A DNA stretch of 64,000 nucleotides from Acanthacorydalis orientalis. Lineage: Eukaryota > Arthropoda > Insecta > Megaloptera > Corydalidae. The notes under the pieces were generated by a model that was not told the DNA's origin, ran no database searches, and worked only from the letters and a program-made list of their open reading frames with translations. The position numbers and the translations under genes were made by a program. Shown in pieces: positions 10,760 through 24,189 of this stretch. The stretch spans positions 34,327,428 to 34,391,427 of the forward strand of contig CM068317.1 in NCBI GenBank assembly GCA_034766995.1, read 5' to 3'. Within the stretch, counting starts at the first letter, position 1, and the number at the start of each line of letters is the position of its first letter.

Positions 10760-13700
10760 GTCTTTCGATTAAAAATAATTCATCTGCATAGTGATGTTTT
10801 ACAATTTTATAACAATTAAGCAAAGTAAATAATTTATTTCACAATTATATCCACTTAATTTCTTCTCTTCTTCTTTTTTGTTGAACAATGAGAATTAAAT
10901 TTTTTTATAAAAAATAAAAATTTAAATAAAAATAAATTTTATATAAAATTTAATTGAGCTTAGGACCGGCCATAATTGCATCAGACTATAATTATTTAAT
11001 ATAAGTCGTAAATCAAAAAATGTAAGAAATATTGAAATGGAAATAAAAGTAAATTCTAATCCTTATCAGATATTTTTTAGAAACAATGTTATACCAGTTG
11101 TAATTTTAATATTATATATTTTTTAGAATCACTAATAAATAATTTAATAATCTTCTAACAAAAATGTTATAAATTATCAAATGTTAAATCCGTAAAAAAT
11201 TAACATCCGATTCGAAAATATATTCCTTATATCATTATCTATAAAAAAATTTCATAATAAATACGGTAAGATAACTCTTAATTCAATAAATGTGTATTCA
11301 CAAAAATCCAGTAATCATATCAACTACTTAAAATAATTAAAACCTAAAATATGTACGTCTCTGAAAACAAATCCTCTGAAAAAGATACTTACTACCATTA
11401 TCTACACGTTGATGAAGGTATCCAATTATCTAATTAAAAATGTGACGATACCTTATATTTTATTCTTTTATGAACGGTCGTGGCCCTAATTCCAGTGATA
11501 CTTTATTTAGTAATGTACCATATAATTTATATGGATATATTAATGAATATTTAAAAATATTAATTTAGTTTATTACGAATTTCATGGCTTTGAACATTGA
11601 TTTAATATTTAATAATGTAGCTACTTTATCTTCAAATAAGTCAACTATTTTTTGTATTTATTTGAATTAAAATTTGTTAAATAAATATTGAAAAAATGTA
11701 TTTAAACATACATGATTTTTTTTAAAATCGATTATTAAAAACTATAAAATTTCATTAAAATTTTTTTATTTGTGTATTCAAAAAATATATAGTATATATA
11801 TTTTTTATTTTGATAACCTTCAACATTTAATAGATTATAACTAAGAATTTTTTTTACATATTTAAGTCTCGAATCCAAAAAAGTCAGTTTTTGTTTTGAA
11901 GATTTAGAAAAAGTTTAAATTTTGATACTTTGTTTGTTGGATTATTATTGAAAATGTTAAAAAGACATCAATATTGAATTTATATGAAATTAAAGTGAAT
12001 AAACATGATTATTTTTCAATAACTGAATTTTTCTCCACTTGAGTACTTTTGAAGATGATGGAATCCTCATTTAAATTCTCACAACCAACATTCAAAAAAA
12101 TTAATAATTATTTATTGCAAATTTTAGATCAGTAAACTTTATTGTGATTTTCTGGTGAAAAATTAATTCGTTTCTAAAAGATGATAAAACTAATAAAATT
12201 GCATTTAAACTATCACATGGAAATTTAAAGTTTTTAACTTATCAAAAAATTACTTATTGTAACCCATGCATCTTCAACAAATCACATTTCTATAGTAATG
12301 TTAAATAATTTAAAAATAATTAGATGTTATCGGAGAGGAACTAAATTTTAAATTGAAATTTTTGTCTCTTAGAAAAATAATTTAAATATATAGTTTATTA
12401 AAGAAAATATCGACAGCATGTTAAGAAAATAATCGGTTCTAAGAATTAATCTTGTTATAATTCCATATTTTAATAATAGATTACAATATATTTTTTTACT
12501 CCTTAAAATAGAATATAATATTTAAAAAATATACTTCTGTATTAAAACTGTTGTTGGAATTAATAACATGAATAAGAAAAATATACGTGATACAATTAAT
12601 ATATTTATATATTTTAATAAATTGTGATTAATTACATGTTTTATTTAAATAAATTAATTATATATATATATATACATGAAAGGATGAAAAATAATATAAA
12701 AAATATTTTTATATAAAAATCAAGTGTTTACAAGCATATTTATTGTACAATAAATGAATAATTTATATTAAAAAATTCCAAAATTATTAAATAACATGCT
12801 GTTTTGTACGTGATTTGATGTATCGTTTCATGATTTAATATATTATAAAGGATAAACTTAATGGTTTTTATTTAACAAACTGAGAAGATAATTAATTATT
12901 TAATTCGTAAAATATTATATTTCCTAAATTTTTCTTTTTAGCATTATAGGAAAATTGATTATTTCCGTTATAAATTTTCAAATAAATATTTACATATTAT
13001 AGAAGTTTTTCATGTAAAAACACCGTTACTTTATTGACATTATAATTAATGTCTGCTTGTTCTTTATTAATTTTTTCACACCATACGTTTAATGTGAAAT
13101 ATTTTTTGTTATAGTTTTTTTAATAACCACTTCTATTTTTGAATACCTGTAATCATGCTTATTTTAATGGGTGTTTTGTGAATTATATTACATTTACAAA
13201 TACACACACACGCACATATATGTATATATATATATATATATACATTATATACATTAAAAAAATAAAAAAATCATAAGCATGAAATGGATTGTTGAAAAAT
13301 GTAGTTTTAATACTTAAAATAATAAAAACACAACCTTAAGAAAAAACGAAATATCGGATGTTGAAATGTGCTATTATTTTGGATAATGACAGTAATTAAT
13401 GTAGCAAAAATAAATTTACAAATTAATATTTCTATTATTCTACAATCTGTACATTATATACATATATTTATGAGATATATGTATCGTATTTAAACTTTTT
13501 AAAAGTGAAGAAACTAAATTGTGTTTGATTAATGATTTCAAGCATTTATTAAAACTCATTTGAAGCATTTAGAAAATTTTAAATGTATTTATTAAGAAAC
13601 AATATATTTTTGATATGATTAACTTCCAAAAAAAATTATAGCCTCGTCTCACAAACCAGAAATATTCTAATCAGTTCAGATCAGATTTTTCTGTACCTTA

Positions 13701-14445
13701 CTGTTATGAGGATGATTTCATCGCTATCGAAATGCACTTAAAAAACAATCAAAAATTATCATTAATCATTTAGAGAACATTTTTGTTTAGAAGATTATAC
13801 TGAAATTTATGCAATAAAACATTATTTATTTGTGAAAGTGATTTTATACACTCTGCAAGAACGATATCATGTCTTATCAATTTTAATTGTATGTTAAGTG
13901 TTATTTATTTATATGCTAATATACAAAATAATTTTAAGACTAAATAATGTATCAAAAAGATATCAGTTATTTGAATGTAATTTTTTTTTAAACTTTCCAA
14001 TTAATTCTTTCCTCGTCTAATTATATTAACCTGTAAATAACTTCTACTTTTTTGTTATTTTTTGAACATCTTACATTCATTATAAAGATTATAATTTTAA
14101 TTTTTTTTAAAAAATAAACAAAATATATTTTTTAAAAGTATATAAATAATATATATATATATATATATATATACATAGTGAATAGATAAATTAGGTTTAA
14201 ATTTATATATATTCAAATAATATACCAGAATATAAAAATACTTAAAAACAATAAAATATTTCAGTTTTAAAATTTAAAATTCCTTATAAAATCACTAAAA
14301 TGAATATTTATTAATCTTGACAATAATGCAATTAACATTAATTTGTTATTGAGCTAATATTTTGTTTAAATGAAACATTTGTTTTCAAAAGATGCTATTA
14401 AATATAAAAGATAAAATATCAATATTGACTTTTCAATTCAGACAC
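10760..14445. other. Very A+T-rich stretch, no gene seen
   Basis: Contains only short (TA)n tracts (12657-12674, 13220-13241, 14146-14172) and homopolymer-rich DNA. A slightly richer patch at 13640-13740 has no open frame. Confidence 0.6.
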
Positions 14446-14580
14446 GTCAGCCGGTTCTGTGAAAATTAAATTGCGTGGAAAAACGGTTTCGTTAGTATTT
14501 TTATAAATAGTCTTTATAGTGAGTTCAATAAATTCTTTTCCTCTTCGGGATACTATAATTTAAGGAAAATGAGCCAGAAA

Positions 14581-14625
14581 AGAAAACGATATTGTATGTT
14601 TAGTAAGCCGCCGTTATCGTTTTCT
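14581..14625. repeat. 11-bp perfect inverted repeat in a richer island
   Basis: AGAAAACGATA at 14581-14591 pairs with TATCGTTTTCT at 14615-14625 across a 23-base loop. It lies inside a small plus frame starting MSQKRKRYCMFSKPP at 14569, which soon turns low-complexity. I regard that frame as unproven. Confidence 0.4.
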
Positions 14626-15004
14626 GGAATTTCATATAAATTATTTTGTTTTAATTCTTCTTACAATTATTTTTATCTTATTTATTTTATTACATTTATA
14701 ATAACAGATTTTATTAATTGTTTCTTTTTTATCGACTCATACATGTTATTTTTTTAATGAGTTATACTTTGTAATCGATTTCAGACAAAATGATTTAATA
14801 GCAATATAAATGTGTCATTTATTTGTTAATAACTACTTTTAATAATTGAAAGGATCATTTTTATCAAACTTATAATAATATCCTATAATGAAAAAAAAAA
14901 TATAAAACATTTTAATTCTGTTATGAAATATATGAAACATACAAAATATTTCAATTTCTTTATGAAATTTAAATCATTTTAAACCATTTTTATTTTCTTT
15001 TATA

Positions 15005-15078
15005 AATGAATTATTCTCTCAGCTCACTAATCATAAAAAAATTTCTGGACAAAAATGTTCTAAAAATGATAATTCATT
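15005..15078 (+). repeat. Dispersed 74-bp repeat, copy A
   Basis: Ends are a perfect 10-bp inverted repeat (AATGAATTAT / ATAATTCATT). The interior shares the order CTCAG...CACTAAT...TTTCTGGACAAAAATGTTCT with copies at 29706 and 37457. It is probably a tiny non-autonomous element or the remnant of one. Confidence 0.55.
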
Positions 15079-15570
15079 ATTTTTGATGATTTTTTATGTA
15101 TATTTCAATGACTATGCAATCATCTTGAGAACGTGTTAAGGTATACAAAAATCTATTTGTTTAAAATTGAATTTTCTTTTAATATTACTAATTCTTATAT
15201 TTGAGTATATCTTTTTTTAAAGCATTTCAAACAACTTTTTCTTTCATTTTGGTTATTTTTCATATTACTAATTTATAATTTATACGCTAAATATTATAGA
15301 TTAAGTACTATTTGAGTTTGTTTAGAAAAAGAGATTATTTCTGTAGTCCAGTCAACTACTGAAACACCTGTTCAGACACTTAATTAATTATCTTTTAAAT
15401 ATTTTATAAAGTAACACACATTTTCTACATTAAAATTAAATTTACAATAATACTTTTTACTATATTGATGGTTGGATATTAGGTTAATGTATATTTATAA
15501 TCCTAATATATATAAAAATGAAAAAAAGTCTGCTTATGGTGTCATAAATTTAAATAAGATAAAGAAGAGT

Positions 15571-15635
15571 TTTAATATATAATATATTTAATACATAATA
15601 TATTTAATATATAATATATTTAATATATTAAATAA
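15571..15635. repeat. Short tandem repeat, ~17-bp unit
   Basis: About three and a half copies of an AATATATAATATATTT-like unit. Confidence 0.65.
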
Positions 15636-18237
15636 GAGTTGAAGATGATCCTACAAGGTAAAGTCGAATTGCAAGATTAAAAGAGAAAAGGGGAATCTTT
15701 AAAATTAATCTGATCGAAGGACTTATAAGTGGCAATCAATAACAGATAATAAAAGAAATTTTCTATAAAATAAAAATTTTGAAAAAATCCAGTTATGATA
15801 TCAACGAATCGAGAAAAAAAGGTTTTTTTTAGTGTTAGATACTGAAAATTTAAATAAGAATCGTCAACTTGCAAAAATCACTTCATCGTTGAATCATCTA
15901 ATTCTTTATCATAAAGAAAATAATTTTTGAAAAAAGATTCAAAATTGAAGAAGAGTTAATATACTATATTTTCAATCTTATAGATTTTTGTCATTATAGA
16001 ATACTTCAAGTGTGGTATCATCATTTGATTGTAGAGTATGTTAAAAGGAAATTTTAATATTTTAGTTCGTACTGTGCAATTTTCAAGTTTTTATAAACAA
16101 GTTTTTGAGATATTCCAACCTGCAGTTTATGTAAATGTATGCATATATATATATATATATATAAAATTTGTGTGTATATATACTGTACACAAATAACCTT
16201 TCATTATTGAACAGGTTTATGCTATGCTTACAACATTTAAATATATTGTATAAAGTGATACTTTGACATTCTTGGTCATGTTGCAGTAGCTACTTAATTT
16301 AATGGCAACATATAATCTGTTTCACGCTGAACATAATCTACCAAAAACAACGAAGAACTAATATCATATTTTACGTTACAACAAACACTTTGCTAGTGAA
16401 GACATAAGAGGTTATCTACACGTAGCGATACTCGAAATTGAACCATAAAACAGGTGATTATAATAGATATATTGCTTGTTGAAGGAAATTTGTGAATTTT
16501 TTTATGAATATTAATCATGTGTTATTGTTTATTGTTCATGAAATATTTTCCATTATATTGAAAATAATGACACACATAAAATTTTTTATTGGTTTTGCAA
16601 ACCTCCATACATACATACATTCATAATTATATATATATATAAATGCATGTATGTTATTATTTTATAGCCAATACAGTAAATTTCATTTATATAAACTGGA
16701 TCACATATAATTTTTATGATATAATAAGATAATTAAAAACGTATGTTTTATGAACAGTTTCGAGATTGGTTGATGCAATTTTAGTTAGTTTTTTACAAGC
16801 AATGAATATGAAGTTGTGATTGTGTTGTTTTAATATTACATTTTTATTTACTCGCAATTTTTACACATACACACAAGTGTATATATATATATATATACAT
16901 GTGTGTGTGTGTTCATGAATATTTGTGAAAGAGAAGAGCAAAATTTTCATTTTTTGAAATTAATGAAAATTAAACTAGTTGAAATTAATACTATTGTCGA
17001 AATTACTAAACAGTCAAGAGAAATAGGATGGAAATAGAAATAATATATTTTTGTTTACAATTGATTGAATTTATTTAACAAAATAAAAAAAACATTTTTA
17101 ATAACATTTTCAATTGAGAAACTTGATAATTTTTGATATGCTTTTCTATTTGTTAACAATAATCAATTATATGAGTTCAAAATTATCTTTTTCTTTCAAA
17201 CAATTTCCATTTTTGCAGTTTTCAAAATTTCAATCAGAGTTAATATATTCATATTAGAGTTCTGATATTATACTACAAGTACATTATTCCGTTTTTGATG
17301 TCAGATCAACGCAGTTGCTGAAATCATGTACACCGATAAGCCATGTATCCGATGCAGTCTTTTAATTTATTTATAACTTCACAGTTTGTAAAAAATTTTC
17401 AAAAAAAAATTATGAGAGCTTGTTTTGGACATGTATTTAATATATATACAATTTGAAACCTATAACATTAATACACGTCAAAAAATTATCAAAAATCTAC
17501 TACTTTTCGAACGGAAAACATATGAAAGCCCCTTAAGAGACATTGAAAATATCAGTAGACTAAATATTTTTTCTGTATAAGTTTTAAATGTATTTAAATA
17601 ACTAAAATAAAAAGTCTGTCTAGTGATATTTCGTAATTTTCATTTAAATATTAGATAATAAGAAAGAAATATCCTTTTAAACGATCAAGTAAAACTTTTT
17701 TTAAACAGTCAAAAACATGTCATAAAATATGCACAAGTATATAATATATATATATATATATATAAATAATGTATGTATAAATTAATTTATTTACTCTGTA
17801 GATATAAATGAAAGAACTAAAAACATTTTCGCATTTGTATATCTATCTGTATGAAATTTTCATTAAATTCCGTATAATATGAATAATTTTTCAAACACAT
17901 TTCCATAAATTAAAAGTACATCTATTGTCGCAAGTACAAAACACAGCGTACGGATTTTAGCATTAAAAACAATTTCCACACGAAATAAATAATAATTTAA
18001 AAGATAAGTAGTTTAACAACACGAATATATTTTGGTATATTTTACGAGCTGTGAAAATGAGATGTGGTTTATTTTATGATAGAAATAAATTCAAAAATAC
18101 ATGTCATAAACCGTCCACACTGGTAAAAAAAATTATACGCTATTCTATATTATTTATATAGGTTGCCGGTTGCTGTGCCGTTTTAATTCGAGGTTTTAAC
18201 AATACATACAGAGGAATTAAACCGATAACGTATAATC
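15636..18237. other. A+T-rich stretch with short microsatellites
   Basis: Short (TA)n tracts at about 16143-16162, 16627-16640, 16879-16898 and 17741-17763. Patches near 16260-16450 and 17270-17350 are more complex but have no usable frame. A minus frame at 15677-15874 looks like chance. Confidence 0.5.
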
Positions 18238-18399
18238 TCAGATCACGACAAGTGTGACGCCTTTTCCATGCTTTCTATAAAACATCTGCGCCGGGAAGTG
18301 GTTGTTGGAACCGTTTGACATGTTCGTTAGCTGGATGGGTTCGTTTTGGAATGAGATTTTCTTCTTTTCTGTGCAGAAAATGTTCACGTATTCAGTGAA
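18238..18399 (-). other. Exon-like minus-strand island (53 codons)
   Basis: Within a richer island (about 18160-18420) one minus frame is open for 53 codons to a TGA. It includes EPIQLTNMSNGSNNHFPAQM and then a basic stretch FYRKHGKGVTLVVI. A plausible acceptor (ATTTTCTGCACAG) would start the exon at 18368. No family is recognised. The same island also carries good plus-strand splice signals (18377-18424), so strand is uncertain. Confidence 0.2.
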
Positions 18400-18424
18400 C
18401 TAAGCCGTACATACACACATACTT
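18377..18424 (+). other. Possible 48-nt microexon
   Basis: Bounded by a very good acceptor on the plus strand (TTTTCTTCTTTTCTGTGCAG, ending 18376) and a GTAAGG donor starting at 18425. At 48 nt the length is a multiple of three. Only one frame is open through it (NVHVFSELSRTYTHT). No flanking exon is identified. Confidence 0.2.
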
Positions 18425-19287
18425 GTAAGGAATGTGTTCGCGAACACCAATAAGGCAGTTATATTATTAAATCTTGGCATGCATTGTGCAATACATGCTT
18501 AGCTCTTATCGTCTGTAATTATTTTATAAATTTAAATTAACCTTGACATTACGTTTATAGTTTATAATATATCAGGTGATATTATCGTACTGTTTTATGG
18601 CAAAGAAAACATTATTAGACAGTTTATTTTTCTTTTAACGCGAAAAAATCACATTATGTATGTATATATTGGCAGCATGAAATTAAAAAAGTACTGATAT
18701 AAAAATTGTAGTTAATTATTTTTTTCTTTGAAATCACAAGAAAGAATTTAATTAAAGTACGTACTTGCTTGAGTGAAACTAAATTATGTACTAGGATAAG
18801 TAAATTTTATTCAGAAATTGAAATGCAATTTCCATCTTGTATGCTATACACCTTATTATTTTATAATTTAAATAATAGTTTCTTTTGTAATATTTGTTAA
18901 ATATAAATTATAATATTAAATTCGTTCTTTGTTCAGAATTATTTATATAATATTAACGCTGACATTATATAAATACACATTTCTTTACGAATACTGGTAT
19001 TGAAACTTTTTCAAATTGAATTGTATTTTTAAATAAAAAAGGTTTATTTATAAAAAAAATAATTATAAATATATCATAATATTCAATATGATATTTAATT
19101 AATCTTTTGTGGAATAGATTTTGATAAATAATATAAAACATAAATGCTTATTCTTTACTCTATTCAACTTATTTCTGCTGTACTTCACTTATGAAGTATT
19201 TTTTTATAATCTATTTTAGATTCTTATTCATTTTTTGTAAAATGCGGTATAATCAAAAAATAATCAAATACAGCTGTGCTATAAGTA

Positions 19288-19336
<49 letters not shown>

Positions 19337-20009
19337 CTAATTATTTCAATACTTCTAATATGACAAATATAATATATAAATATAATAATCTTTATTTATC
19401 GTTTAATAAAAAAATATCAAAAGTAGAGAATACAAAATAATTATAAATGTTAAAAATTTTAAACTAAATCTCTTTCATTAAAGCAAATTAATTAAATGAA
19501 AAGAGATTTAAATTAAAAAATAATAACATTAGAACTTTTTAGTATTTAAAATGTTCTTAAATCTTATAATTATAGTTAATTATAATATTTTCTCTAATTA
19601 TTTATATTTATTGATATATTTTTTATTTTTATACTTTCGTGAATAGAATTCTATAAACTAGTAGCAAATATCTGAGCATTTATGTACAAAATTCAAATTG
19701 TAACGATTGTAAATTTTTAAATATCTTTTATTTATTTTTCTTTTCCTGTATAATTGATTAAATTTCAGATTTATTTTTACGATAATGGATACATATCTCA
19801 ATGTTCATTTTATACTTTCAATTTTTATTAAAAAATGAAGACACTTTTTTCTTCTTCCATATCGATTTTATATTTCTTTCGAAGTTCAACTTTAAAAATA
19901 ATGTGTTTTTTATTAAAATATGTATAAAAGAATTTTTTATGCATATAGAGATACCTTAATATTTTTGAAGAAGTTAAATCTTTTTTTATAGTATTCTTTT
20001 TTATCACTA
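18425..20009. other. A+T-rich stretch with one microsatellite
   Basis: Apart from (AT)n at 19291-19334 nothing is discernible beyond A+T-rich filler. Confidence 0.6.
19291..19334. repeat. (AT)n microsatellite
   Basis: Uninterrupted AT dinucleotides. Confidence 0.95.
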
Positions 20010-20160
20010 TTTGGTTGGTAGAAAAAAATACGGTTAATAATCTTCATATTCATATACATTTTTCTATTCTAGCTATTTTTGTGGTCCAGAACTGTTGAAT
20101 GACAAGTGCCTAATTTTTTTGCAAGCGCTTGAATTTTGGTGTGTGGTTCTGATTCAAAGA
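20010..20160 (-). mobile_element. Internally deleted mariner element, copy 3 (5'-truncated)
   Basis: The minus strand reads helix-turn-helix transposase sequence (KIQALAKKLGTCHSTVLDH). It then crosses the same deletion junction as the copies at 8114 and 21465 and ends in the terminal repeat, seen on the plus strand as TTGGTTGGTAGAAAAAAATA at 20011. The 5' half of the element is lost. Confidence 0.8.
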
Positions 20161-20169
20161 TGTACATAT

Positions 20170-20975
20170 TATTATTATTTTTACTTAAAATCGGATTGAA
20201 ACCGGTTTGGATCAAGATGATGAATCTTTATATCAGTATATTTGCATATCTAACTATTTTCAAATTTGACATTTGATTAATTTTAATTTAAACGGTTCAA
20301 AACTCTAAATATTTCAATCTTTGTTGACTAACGAATACAATAGTATATTAAAATGCATCTTTTAGATCAATAAACCAATTACATAAATTCTAATTGATCA
20401 GTATCAGATTGTGTTTGCGTTTAATTGTATAACGTAACACATTGATCTTAACTTAATGCAAACAAGATCGTATGCATTTAATTATTATCAAACATTTAAT
20501 CACATGTACATATTTCCACTGGTGCAGCTTAACCCAATCAAATCAACAGTCAGCCTGAACATCTATATTATGAAAGCCGCATTAATTGAACATGAAAATC
20601 TAATCATATCTGTCTGAAATAGAAACTGAATTGCATTAGTATAATATTACTTTAAGTAATTGTCTTCGTTCAGTATCGACACAGATATGTTTAATATTTG
20701 TCCGTATATGTGTACACACTGTCGAGATTTCACACGAGTTACATGTTCGATGATAAATACGTCTTTGTTCAGAACATGCCAATGCTTTTATTTTCAGCTA
20801 TGCATGGAAAATCCTTGAATAGCATTTAACAGTTGGCTTGTTGGAACATGGTAAAGTATATAATATACTGTAAGCCTATTATTGAGTTACGTACTCGCAA
20901 GTAAAAGTTGTTACAGTATATAATATCAAACATACTATACATGCATATTCATCAATATTTGTACATTTTGCAATA

Positions 20976-21038
<63 letters not shown>

Positions 21039-21464
21039 CTTTCAACAAAAGTTGAAAATGATTTATTAAAAGGATTAAACGATTACCCAATGAATAATAG
21101 AAATTGACAAACTTTTAAATATAAAACATTTTAATTAAACCTATTTTAATTTATTTTAATAGAAAAAAAATGTAAAATAAAACTTGAACATGGATTAGAA
21201 AGACGTTTTTAAAATAAAAAAATCGCTTTAAGTTTATTTTAAATTATCTTTTTAAAAATGTACTACATCTTAAAATACAATAGTCATATTGAAATTGGTG
21301 TGAATTATAAGATTATTAAAAATATACAATAATTATATAACTTAAATCAATTTAAATTCTAATATAATAGAGAAATGGTATTTAATTAGTAGTAAACTAT
21401 TTTTAAAGCAATGAAATTTGAAACAATTCAAATATACATAAAGATTCTACAAGTGTTTTAAATG
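20170..21464. other. Mixed stretch with one microsatellite
   Basis: 20500-20900 is compositionally richer but no frame or RNA is evident. (TA)n lies at 20979-21035 and the rest is A+T-rich. Confidence 0.5.
20979..21035. repeat. (AT)n microsatellite
   Basis: About 57 bp of uninterrupted AT dinucleotides. Confidence 0.95.
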
Positions 21465-22016
21465 TTAGGTTGGTAAGAAAATAATTGCGGTTTTTGTTTC
21501 TTGAATTCTAATCTTAATTTTTTCAATGAAACTCATTTCATGGTGCTCATGTTAATATTATTTTAAAATACATTTTCGGTTGTATTTTGGTAACATCCAC
21601 TTTGGTTTTATTATTAATTTTGCTTCAAATTGAGCTATTGAATTGAAGATTGAAAAGAAACAAATAACAGCAAATTTTCTGCATGAGTTCAAAATGGGTG
21701 GGGTAGAGCAGGAGGGATTGCTTGTAAACTAAACGATGCTTTTGGTATGTGGGTACTGTTAATACGGCGAATGGTGGTTCCAAAAATTTCGGGCTAGAGA
21801 CGACACTCTTGAAGATGAAGATCGCAGACGTCCTCATTCAGTTCATAACGATCAACTGAAGGCGTTAGTTGAATTAAAACAACGCACAATAATTCGAGAG
21901 CTTGCACAGAAATTAGGCATTACTCATCCAACACTTCTGGGTCACTTAAAGCTAGGATAGAAAAATATATATGAATTTGAAGGTCATAAACCGCAATTAC
22001 TTTTCTACACACCTAA
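21465..22016 (+). mobile_element. Internally deleted mariner element, copy 2 (both ends)
   Basis: About 552 bp, aligning end to end with the copy at 8114. The left end is TTAGGTTGGTAAGAAAATAA and the right end, read inversely, is TTAGGTGTGTAGAAAAGTAA. Inside are RKLNDAFGM, WFQKFRARDDTLEDEDRRRP and QLKALVELKQRTIIRELAQK followed by THPTLLGHLK, then the same jump to the 3' end, leaving no catalytic domain. The flanking dinucleotides are TG and AT, so the TA duplication has decayed. Stops and frameshifts make the residual transposase inactive. Confidence 0.92.
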
Positions 22017-22363
22017 ATACAAACACATTTTTTTAATTCAGATTGAATTTATTTTACGAATAAAAAAATTCGCTCATTATAATGACATATTTTAAACTAT
22101 TTCATGAAGCTTGCTATGTTTCATTTACTCGATTATGTTCCATATTTCACAGTTGATTATGTTTTATACTTTTCATATATTGTGTTCCATACGTTAATAG
22201 CATATTAAAATAATTCAAATCTCTTACGTCTCATTTATTATTTAATTATATGTGTGTTGTGTTTTATAAACGATTAAACACAGTTGTGTTTTGTGTGTCT
22301 GATTGTACAAATGACAAAACATTATATGTATATATAATATTTGATATTGTTTATATAATTGTG

Positions 22364-22409
<46 letters not shown>

Positions 22410-22828
22410 CATGCGCACACGTATAGATAGCAAAACATACGAATAACACTAACATCAATTCGTAACACCTACTGCGAGGACGTAATTATACGCATTGTAT
22501 TAAGCGGATCATATGAATAGATTAAATAGTTACATGTTCTGCTAGTACATGTCGCTATTATTGAACCTACGAATAACATGATCAGTATTAACTATTAAGC
22601 CTGTGTACGACTGTCTGTCAGCAACTACATAATATATTGATTTATAGTATATTGGCCATGTTACTCCTATGTAAATTTTCATTTGGTTACAACTACTATT
22701 TTAAAATGATAATTTTATCTCTCTTTTTGACAAGAAAATATTTTTATAGTGGAATGTAAGATTTTCTATATTGAGAATAAGTTTTTTTTTTAATATTTCT
22801 GGAGTTGTTGCTTTATTCGTATGTATTT
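22017..22828. other. A+T-rich stretch with microsatellite
   Basis: (TA)n lies at 22366-22405 with a short CATACATGCGCACACG tail. About 22440-22620 is richer but has no clear frame. Confidence 0.5.
22366..22405. repeat. (TA)n microsatellite
   Basis: Uninterrupted TA dinucleotides. Confidence 0.93.
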
Positions 22829-22881
22829 CACGTGGGCCATTTTCGGTTATCTCTCTTCACTAGCAAAGTAATTGGACCAAT
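22829..22881. promoter_or_regulatory. Possible promoter-proximal motifs: E-box and CCAAT palindrome
   Basis: CACGTG at 22829-22834 and the palindromic ATTGGACCAAT at 22871-22881. They lie 70-120 bp upstream of the putative initiator at 22949. In animals CACGTG binds bHLH factors and CCAAT binds NF-Y. Their use here is inferred from position only. Confidence 0.2.
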
Positions 22882-22948
22882 ATTTGGACGCTAACGACTT
22901 TAGTTGTCGACGTTGCCCTTAAATCCCAAATAAATAACGAACTCTATC

Positions 22949-22975
22949 AGTATTTAACAATTGTCAACGATGGAG
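22949..22975 (+). other. Possible first exon: initiator, ATG-GAG, GTAAGG donor
   Basis: TATCAGTATT matches the arthropod initiator (TCAGT, A at 22949). Twenty-one bases downstream is CAACG-ATG-GAG, followed at once by GTAAGG (donor from 22976). This would be a very short 5' UTR with a two-codon coding first exon, or a longer exon if transcription starts further upstream. The island from about 22820 is richer than its flanks. No following exon is identified. Confidence 0.25.
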
Positions 22976-22989
22976 GTAAGGTATCATAT

Positions 22990-24180
22990 TAATCTTTATT
23001 TAATTAAAATTATCGTTGTTTAAAGATTATTACAATAGCAAGTTAAGTAATGTTGTATTTATTTAAGAGAAAATTCAAATTTTTCTTTCTGTTAATATTT
23101 TCAGCACATGTGCCATTTTCAGATAGATTTTAGATAAATTACCGAAACTAGTATAAGAAAACAGGAAATTAATAATTTCCGACCATTAGGACAACACATC
23201 AATGAAATTACTGGTATAAAAACATAATATTATAATTTTATACTTACATTCAATAGATCTTTTTCTAAATTTTTATAAATACTGATATATTAACTAAACA
23301 AATAAGGTAGAAGTCATTCTTTAATATATAAACAAATATGAATCTATATTGAAATAATATCTCTAATTTAAACAATTTATTATATTATAAAATACTTAAA
23401 AAATATTATGATAAAATATTACCAATTGTAGTAATAATTAATTTTTTAAGAGCGATGTAAAATAAATTATTTACTGTTGCGATTTTTACAAGAATAAATA
23501 ACAGTATAACTATATGAAAAAATGTTATGGTAATTTTACCAGATGTTTGATTAAAATAATTAAAATCATTTTAAATTTATTCGTAATGTTTAATTTACAC
23601 ACAACGCAATGCAGACTAATAAGTAAATTATAGCTGAGAATCGCATTCATAACACGTAACAACTTCTAACTTATAATCTACCAGATTCACTAGTGGCTAT
23701 GCATGACTTACATAAACAACACAGATTTGATTAGGTAATTTGTATGCTTCTGTACAAATAAGTTACTATTACTATTAAACAAATAAAGGAAACAGTTTAC
23801 CTTGCATATTTTTTTATAGTAATTAGGTAAAAGGGGTGATTTGTTTTTAAAGAATTTATTAAAAATTGATAAACTGTTTTTTTTAATAAACATAAAACAA
23901 TTATTTTTTGTATTAATATTTTAGCAAATTGGAAGTGTAAATTATTGAAACACTTTTAGATATATAATACCATACTATTTTTTTTAATACATCTAATACA
24001 AATAATAAAAATAGATATTTTAGCACATCTGTTTAGAATTTTCTAAATATTGATATTTAATTTTGAAATTATTTGTTATAAATAATAATAATAAGATTAA
24101 TATAAGACTATAATTAAATAAAATTAATATATTATTATATTTAATTCAATTTTCCAAAGGTAAAAAAAACATATTAAAAT
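22990..24180. other. A+T-rich stretch with one dispersed-repeat copy
   Basis: Contains the GAAACTA-type repeat at 23104-23163. The minus frame at 23708-23893 is low-complexity and starts in A+T-rich DNA; I do not call it. Confidence 0.5.
23104..23163 (+). repeat. Dispersed GAAACTA-type repeat, copy a
   Basis: Begins CACATGTGCCATTTTCAGAT, continues with AGATTTTAGAT and ends ACCGAAACTAGTATAAGAAA. It shares the ordered blocks of the copies at 25525 and 45640 but with a shorter middle. Confidence 0.5.
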
Positions 24181-24189
24181 ATCTGATAA

